A DNA stretch of 15,660 nucleotides from an uncultured Pseudomonadota bacterium. GTDB lineage: Bacteria > Pseudomonadota > Gammaproteobacteria > Steroidobacterales > Steroidobacteraceae. Shown one piece after another: positions 15,068 to 15,660 of the stretch. The stretch is from the NCBI GenBank assembly GCA_946479515.1, contig CAMLGF010000078.1, positions 1 through 15,660 on the forward strand, in the 5' to 3' direction. A model generated the notes under the pieces. That model had not been told where the DNA came from. It saw only the letters and a program-made list of their open reading frames with translations, and did not search any database. Made by a program: the position numbers and the translations under genes. Within the stretch, counting starts at the first letter, position 1; each line of letters starts with the position of its first letter.

Positions 15068-15556
15068 ATGGAACGCCCGCAATCTCCCTGCATCAAAGTC
15101 TGTGTGCTGCACCCCGGCGGCCGATGTTCAGGTTGTTTGCGCACCCTCGATGAGATCGCCGCGTGGAACTCGATGAGCGCCGTGCAGCAATGGGCCGTGG
15201 TCAGGGCGCTCGAAGACAGGAGACGACAAGTGGCTGAAGACGTACTGAATCGCATCAAGACTCATATTTCCACGAACCCGGCCGTGCTGTTCATGAAGGG
15301 CACGCCGGACTTTCCGCAGTGCGGCTTCTCGGCGCAGGCCGTGCAGGCGTTGCGCGCCTCGGGCGCGAATTCGTTCCACGCGGTGAACATCTTCGAGGAT
15401 CCGGAGCTGCGTGAAGCGCTCAAGAAGTTCTCGAACTGGCCTACCTACCCCCAGCTGTACGTCAATGGCGAACTGGTCGGCGGTTGCGACATCGTGCTGG
15501 ATATGCACCGGAGCGGGGAGCTCAAGAAGCTGCTGTCCGAGGCCGGGGCTGTTTAA
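15068..15556 (+). CDS. DUF1289 domain in frame with Grx4-type monothiol glutaredoxin
   Basis: A continuous 162-residue frame from ATG 15068 to TAA 15554-15556. Residues 1-54 are a DUF1289 domain: cysteines at 8, 12, 20 and 23 in the C-x3-C-x7-C-x2-C pattern, then RTLDEIAAWNSM (25-36). Residues 55-162 are a complete glutaredoxin. No stop separates them. DUF1289 proteins are usually short free-standing proteins of unknown function that may bind metal or Fe-S. AGGAG and GTG at the junction (15218-15232) suggest that glutaredoxin is also made separately. The product may thus be a fusion, two nested proteins, or two genes whose separating stop was lost. A weak AGGA precedes the ATG by 2-5 bases. 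Confidence 0.7.
   Translation: MERPQSPCIKVCVLHPGGRCSGCLRTLDEIAAWNSMSAVQQWAVVRALEDRRRQVAEDVLNRIKTHISTNPAVLFMKGTPDFPQCGFSAQAVQALRASGANSFHAVNIFEDPELREALKKFSNWPTYPQLYVNGELVGGCDIVLDMHRSGELKKLLSEAGAV
15218..15222 (+). promoter_or_regulatory. Internal ribosome binding site for the glutaredoxin start
   Basis: AGGAG, 7 bases before GTG 15230-15232 and inside the DUF1289 reading frame. Its quality is better than that of the upstream ATG, which supports independent initiation of glutaredoxin. Confidence 0.6.
15230..15556 (+). CDS. grxD: Grx4 family monothiol glutaredoxin
   Basis: A 108-residue protein if initiated at GTG 15230, the usual length for Grx4/GrxD. The active site is CGFS at residues 31-34 preceded by MKGTPDFPQ; the glutathione-binding WPTYPQLYVNGELVGGCDI is at 70-88. 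Monothiol CGFS glutaredoxins bind [2Fe-2S] clusters with glutathione and help Fe-S transfer in the cytoplasm rather than mainly reducing disulfides. The start agrees with family length and with AGGAG 7 bases upstream. The same frame extends upstream into DUF1289 without a stop. It is divergent from the PuuD-like/nadC run. Confidence 0.85.
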   Translation: MAEDVLNRIKTHISTNPAVLFMKGTPDFPQCGFSAQAVQALRASGANSFHAVNIFEDPELREALKKFSNWPTYPQLYVNGELVGGCDIVLDMHRSGELKKLLSEAGAV

Positions 15557-15560
15557 GAGC

Positions 15561-15649
15561 GGTGGGGGGGGGGGGGGGGGGGGGGGTGTTGTGGGTGGGG
15601 GGGTGGTGGGGGGGGGGGGGGGGCGGGGGGGGGGGAGGGGGGGGGAGGC
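15561..15649. other. G-homopolymer tract at the window end, probably artefactual
   Basis: About 90 bases almost entirely G with a few T, A and one C, including an uninterrupted run of 23 G (15564-15586). No coding or regulatory structure is visible. Such strand-biased poly-G is typical of no-signal calls in two-colour sequencing that end up at a contig edge, so the sequence after the glutaredoxin stop should not be trusted. Confidence 0.7.
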
Positions 15650-15660
15650 ACGGACACAAG

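Noticed and set aside
15564..15649. Regulatory G-quadruplex after the glutaredoxin gene
   Set aside because: Run length and strand bias fit base-calling artefact better, and the position at the window edge weakens any biological reading.

Overview
The window looks like chromosomal DNA from a GC-rich gammaproteobacterium, possibly of the Steroidobacter/Nevskiales/Xanthomonadales type. That placement is an inference from GC content, gene style and content (monothiol glutaredoxin, DUF1289, nadC, a xylan cluster) and was not tested by search. Apart from the two ends, almost everything is on the minus strand and tightly packed. There are no tRNA or rRNA genes, no CRISPR array and no complete insertion sequence.

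Layout by coordinate: 1-61 holds the possible start of a gene that leaves the window. 258-1073 (+) is a short-chain dehydrogenase that converges on an amidohydrolase lipoprotein (1078-2772, -). Next come a DUF1761 membrane protein and an AraC-type regulator (2872-4210, -). 4334-10320 (-) is a compact carbohydrate cluster. In transcription order it encodes an isocitrate lyase/PEP mutase-family protein, a Tat-exported GH10 xylanase, a phosphinothricin-type acetyltransferase, a GH43 beta-xylosidase/arabinofuranosidase-like enzyme, and a DUF1080-esterase fusion. The exported enzymes would together cut the xylan backbone, trim oligosaccharides and possibly remove ester groups. 10429-14973 (-) reads as a run from a PuuD-like membrane protein through nadC to a three-gene ABC exporter (membrane-fusion lipoprotein, ATPase, permease), with overlapping start and stop codons. 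15068-15556 (+) is a single open frame joining a DUF1289 cysteine motif to a CGFS glutaredoxin. The last ~100 bases are dominated by G runs that look like a read or assembly artefact.

The most interesting structure is a pair of long palindromic elements at 2758-2864 and 4186-4314, each able to form a near-perfect hairpin of about 39-49 bp. The two copies differ inside the shared stem only at positions where both arms changed together. In both cases the apparent start codon of the next gene lies inside the element. A shorter related sequence sits at the end of the ABC operon (10395-10430).
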